Source: Hydrogenophaga palleronii NBRC 102513 (lineage in GTDB: Bacteria > Pseudomonadota > Gammaproteobacteria > Burkholderiales > Burkholderiaceae_C). Taken from it: a stretch of 64,000 nucleotides of DNA. The position numbers and the translations under genes are program-made. Positions 63,273 to 64,000 of the stretch are shown here, in pieces; the first letter of the stretch is position 1; the number at the start of each line of letters is the position of its first letter. The notes under the pieces were generated by a model. The model was not told the DNA's origin. It worked only from the letters and a program-made list of their open reading frames with translations, and did not search any database. The stretch covers positions 1 through 64,000 of the forward strand of contig NZ_BCTJ01000025.1 of the NCBI RefSeq assembly GCF_001571225.1, in the 5' to 3' direction.

Positions 63273-64000
63273 TGGTGTGCTCCGAGAGAAAGGCCGAGCA
63301 ATTTCGACTGCAGGTTTTCATCTGCCGCGAGTTCGGCCATCGAGCCGCTGTGCACCACGCGGCCGTCGTCCATCACGGCCACGCTGTCGCCGAGCTGGCG
63401 CGCGAAGTTGAAGTTCTGCTCCACCAGCAGGATCGTGGTCTTCGCGGCCTTGAGTTCGCGGAAGGCCGCGATCATGTTCTGGATGATGGCGGGCGCCAGG
63501 CCCTTGCTGGGCTCGTCGATCAGCAGCAACTGGCGCGGTTCGACGATGGCGCGCGACACCGCCAGCATCTGTTTCTGCCCGCCACTGAGCTTGCCGGCCG
63601 GGTGCAGCCAGAACTTCTTGATGGCCGGGAACAGGCCGAAGATCCATTCGAGCCGCTGGGTGTCGATGTCGTCCAGGCTGCGTGCGCCGCGCGCGGCCAG
63701 CAGCATGTTCTCGCGCACCGAGAGGTCGGAGAAGATGCCCATGCTTTCGGGCACGTAGGCCACGCCACTGCGCGCGATGTCGGGCGTGGGGCGCTGCGTG
63801 ATGTCCTGTCCGGCCAGCGTCACCGAACCCTGGCTGGCGTGCCACAGGCCCATGATGGTGCGCAGCGTGGTGGTCTTGCCCGCGCCGTTGCGGCCGAGCA
63901 GCATGGTGAGCTGGTTGGCGGGCACGGCGAGGTCCACGCCGTGCAGGATGTGGTACGCGCCGATGTGGGTATGAACGCCCTTCAGCGTCAGCAGGTTCTG
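63269..64000 (-). CDS. livF: Branched-chain amino-acid-type ABC ATPase LivF (5' end outside window)
   Basis: Partial gene: the frame continues without a stop to the window edge, where it reads QNLLTLKGVHTYIGAYHILHG before VDLAVPANQLTMLLGRNGAGKTT. Walker A is GRNGAGKTT, the signature is LSGGQKQM, Walker B is LLLIDEPSKGLAP. At least 243 residues are encoded here; a typical LivF start would lie only a little outside. It is the first visible gene of livF-livH-livM-hydrolase; livG is presumably beyond the edge. Confidence 0.9.
   Translation of the reverse strand, partial: QNLLTLKGVHTHIGAYHILHGVDLAVPANQLTMLLGRNGAGKTTTLRTIMGLWHASQGSVTLAGQDITQRPTPDIARSGVAYVPESMGIFSDLSVRENMLLAARGARSLDDIDTQRLEWIFGLFPAIKKFWLHPAGKLSGGQKQMLAVSRAIVEPRQLLLIDEPSKGLAPAIIQNMIAAFRELKAAKTTILLVEQNFNFARQLGDSVAVMDDGRVVHSGSMAELAADENLQSKLLGLSLGAHQ

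Overview
The window is GC-rich bacterial chromosome, about two-thirds G+C by eye, and densely coded. No rRNA, tRNA, CRISPR array, insertion sequence or phage gene was found. The gene set points to a betaproteobacterium of the Burkholderiales, most likely Comamonadaceae (Hydrogenophaga, Acidovorax or Variovorax-like): Bug/TctC-type solute-binding proteins, TctBA-TctDE, a Tat-exported HiPIP, HpnD/HpnE, CysB-like LysR regulators, and C/G-rich palindromic repeats between genes. The genus is inference.

Layout. 1-6.6 kb: metNI, metQ, a flavin monooxygenase, metY and a cysB-like regulator, all on + and interrupted by palindromic repeats. 7-12.4 kb (-): aspartoacylase-like hydrolase, Bug protein, LysR, AraC and a class C beta-lactamase-fold esterase. 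12.6-19.3 kb (+): DUF1330 protein, chloroperoxidase-like hydrolase, then a TauD/AtsK-type dioxygenase with its own sulfonate-type ABC transporter and an FAD protein. 19.3-22.3 kb: a LysR regulator divergent from a lipoprotein amidohydrolase. 22.4-25.8 kb (-): a second sulfonate-type ABC operon ending in a TPR protein. 26-30.1 kb (+): a periplasmic binding protein with a di-haem peroxidase, then SDR, a small membrane protein and LysR. 30.1-31.5 kb (-): a second flavin monooxygenase.

31.5-36.2 kb (+) is the centrepiece: an operon of rhodanese, serine acetyltransferase, Family 2A (SrpI-type) encapsulin shell and a cysteine desulfurase with a long disordered cargo-loading N-terminus. It has a structured leader in front and an intrinsic terminator behind. 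36.3-43.4 kb: methyltransferase, cupin, LsfA-type 1-Cys peroxiredoxin, hydrolase, and sbp-cysTWA for sulfate uptake, ending in a strong terminator. 43.4-46.3 kb: MerR (CadR/PbrR-like) regulator, CzcI-like protein, BdbC/BdbD disulfide pair, HiPIP. 46.4-49.2 kb: hpnD-hpnE and an SH3 protein. 49.3-52.5 kb: PiuC-like hydroxylase and TonB siderophore receptor. 52.5-55.5 kb: HAD hydrolase, ferrochelatase, and a ParD-like/methionine aminopeptidase pair with a palindromic operator. 55.7-60.3 kb: tctBA-tctDE and a small membrane protein. 60.3-64 kb (-): livF (cut by the window edge), livH, livM and a hydrolase.

The first 43 kb reads as a sulfur-acquisition island. It has uptake systems for methionine, sulfonates or sulfate esters, and sulfate; oxygenases that could release sulfite or sulfate; assimilation enzymes (MetY, serine acetyltransferase); and a sulfur-handling nanocompartment. 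Similar promoter motifs (AACGAAACAAA plus AGTCGTTTG-TTCTCAGGG) lie before the encapsulin operon, lsfA and sbp, with a weaker copy before the dioxygenase operon. This suggests one sulfur-limitation regulon under a CysB/Cbl/SsuR-type regulator.
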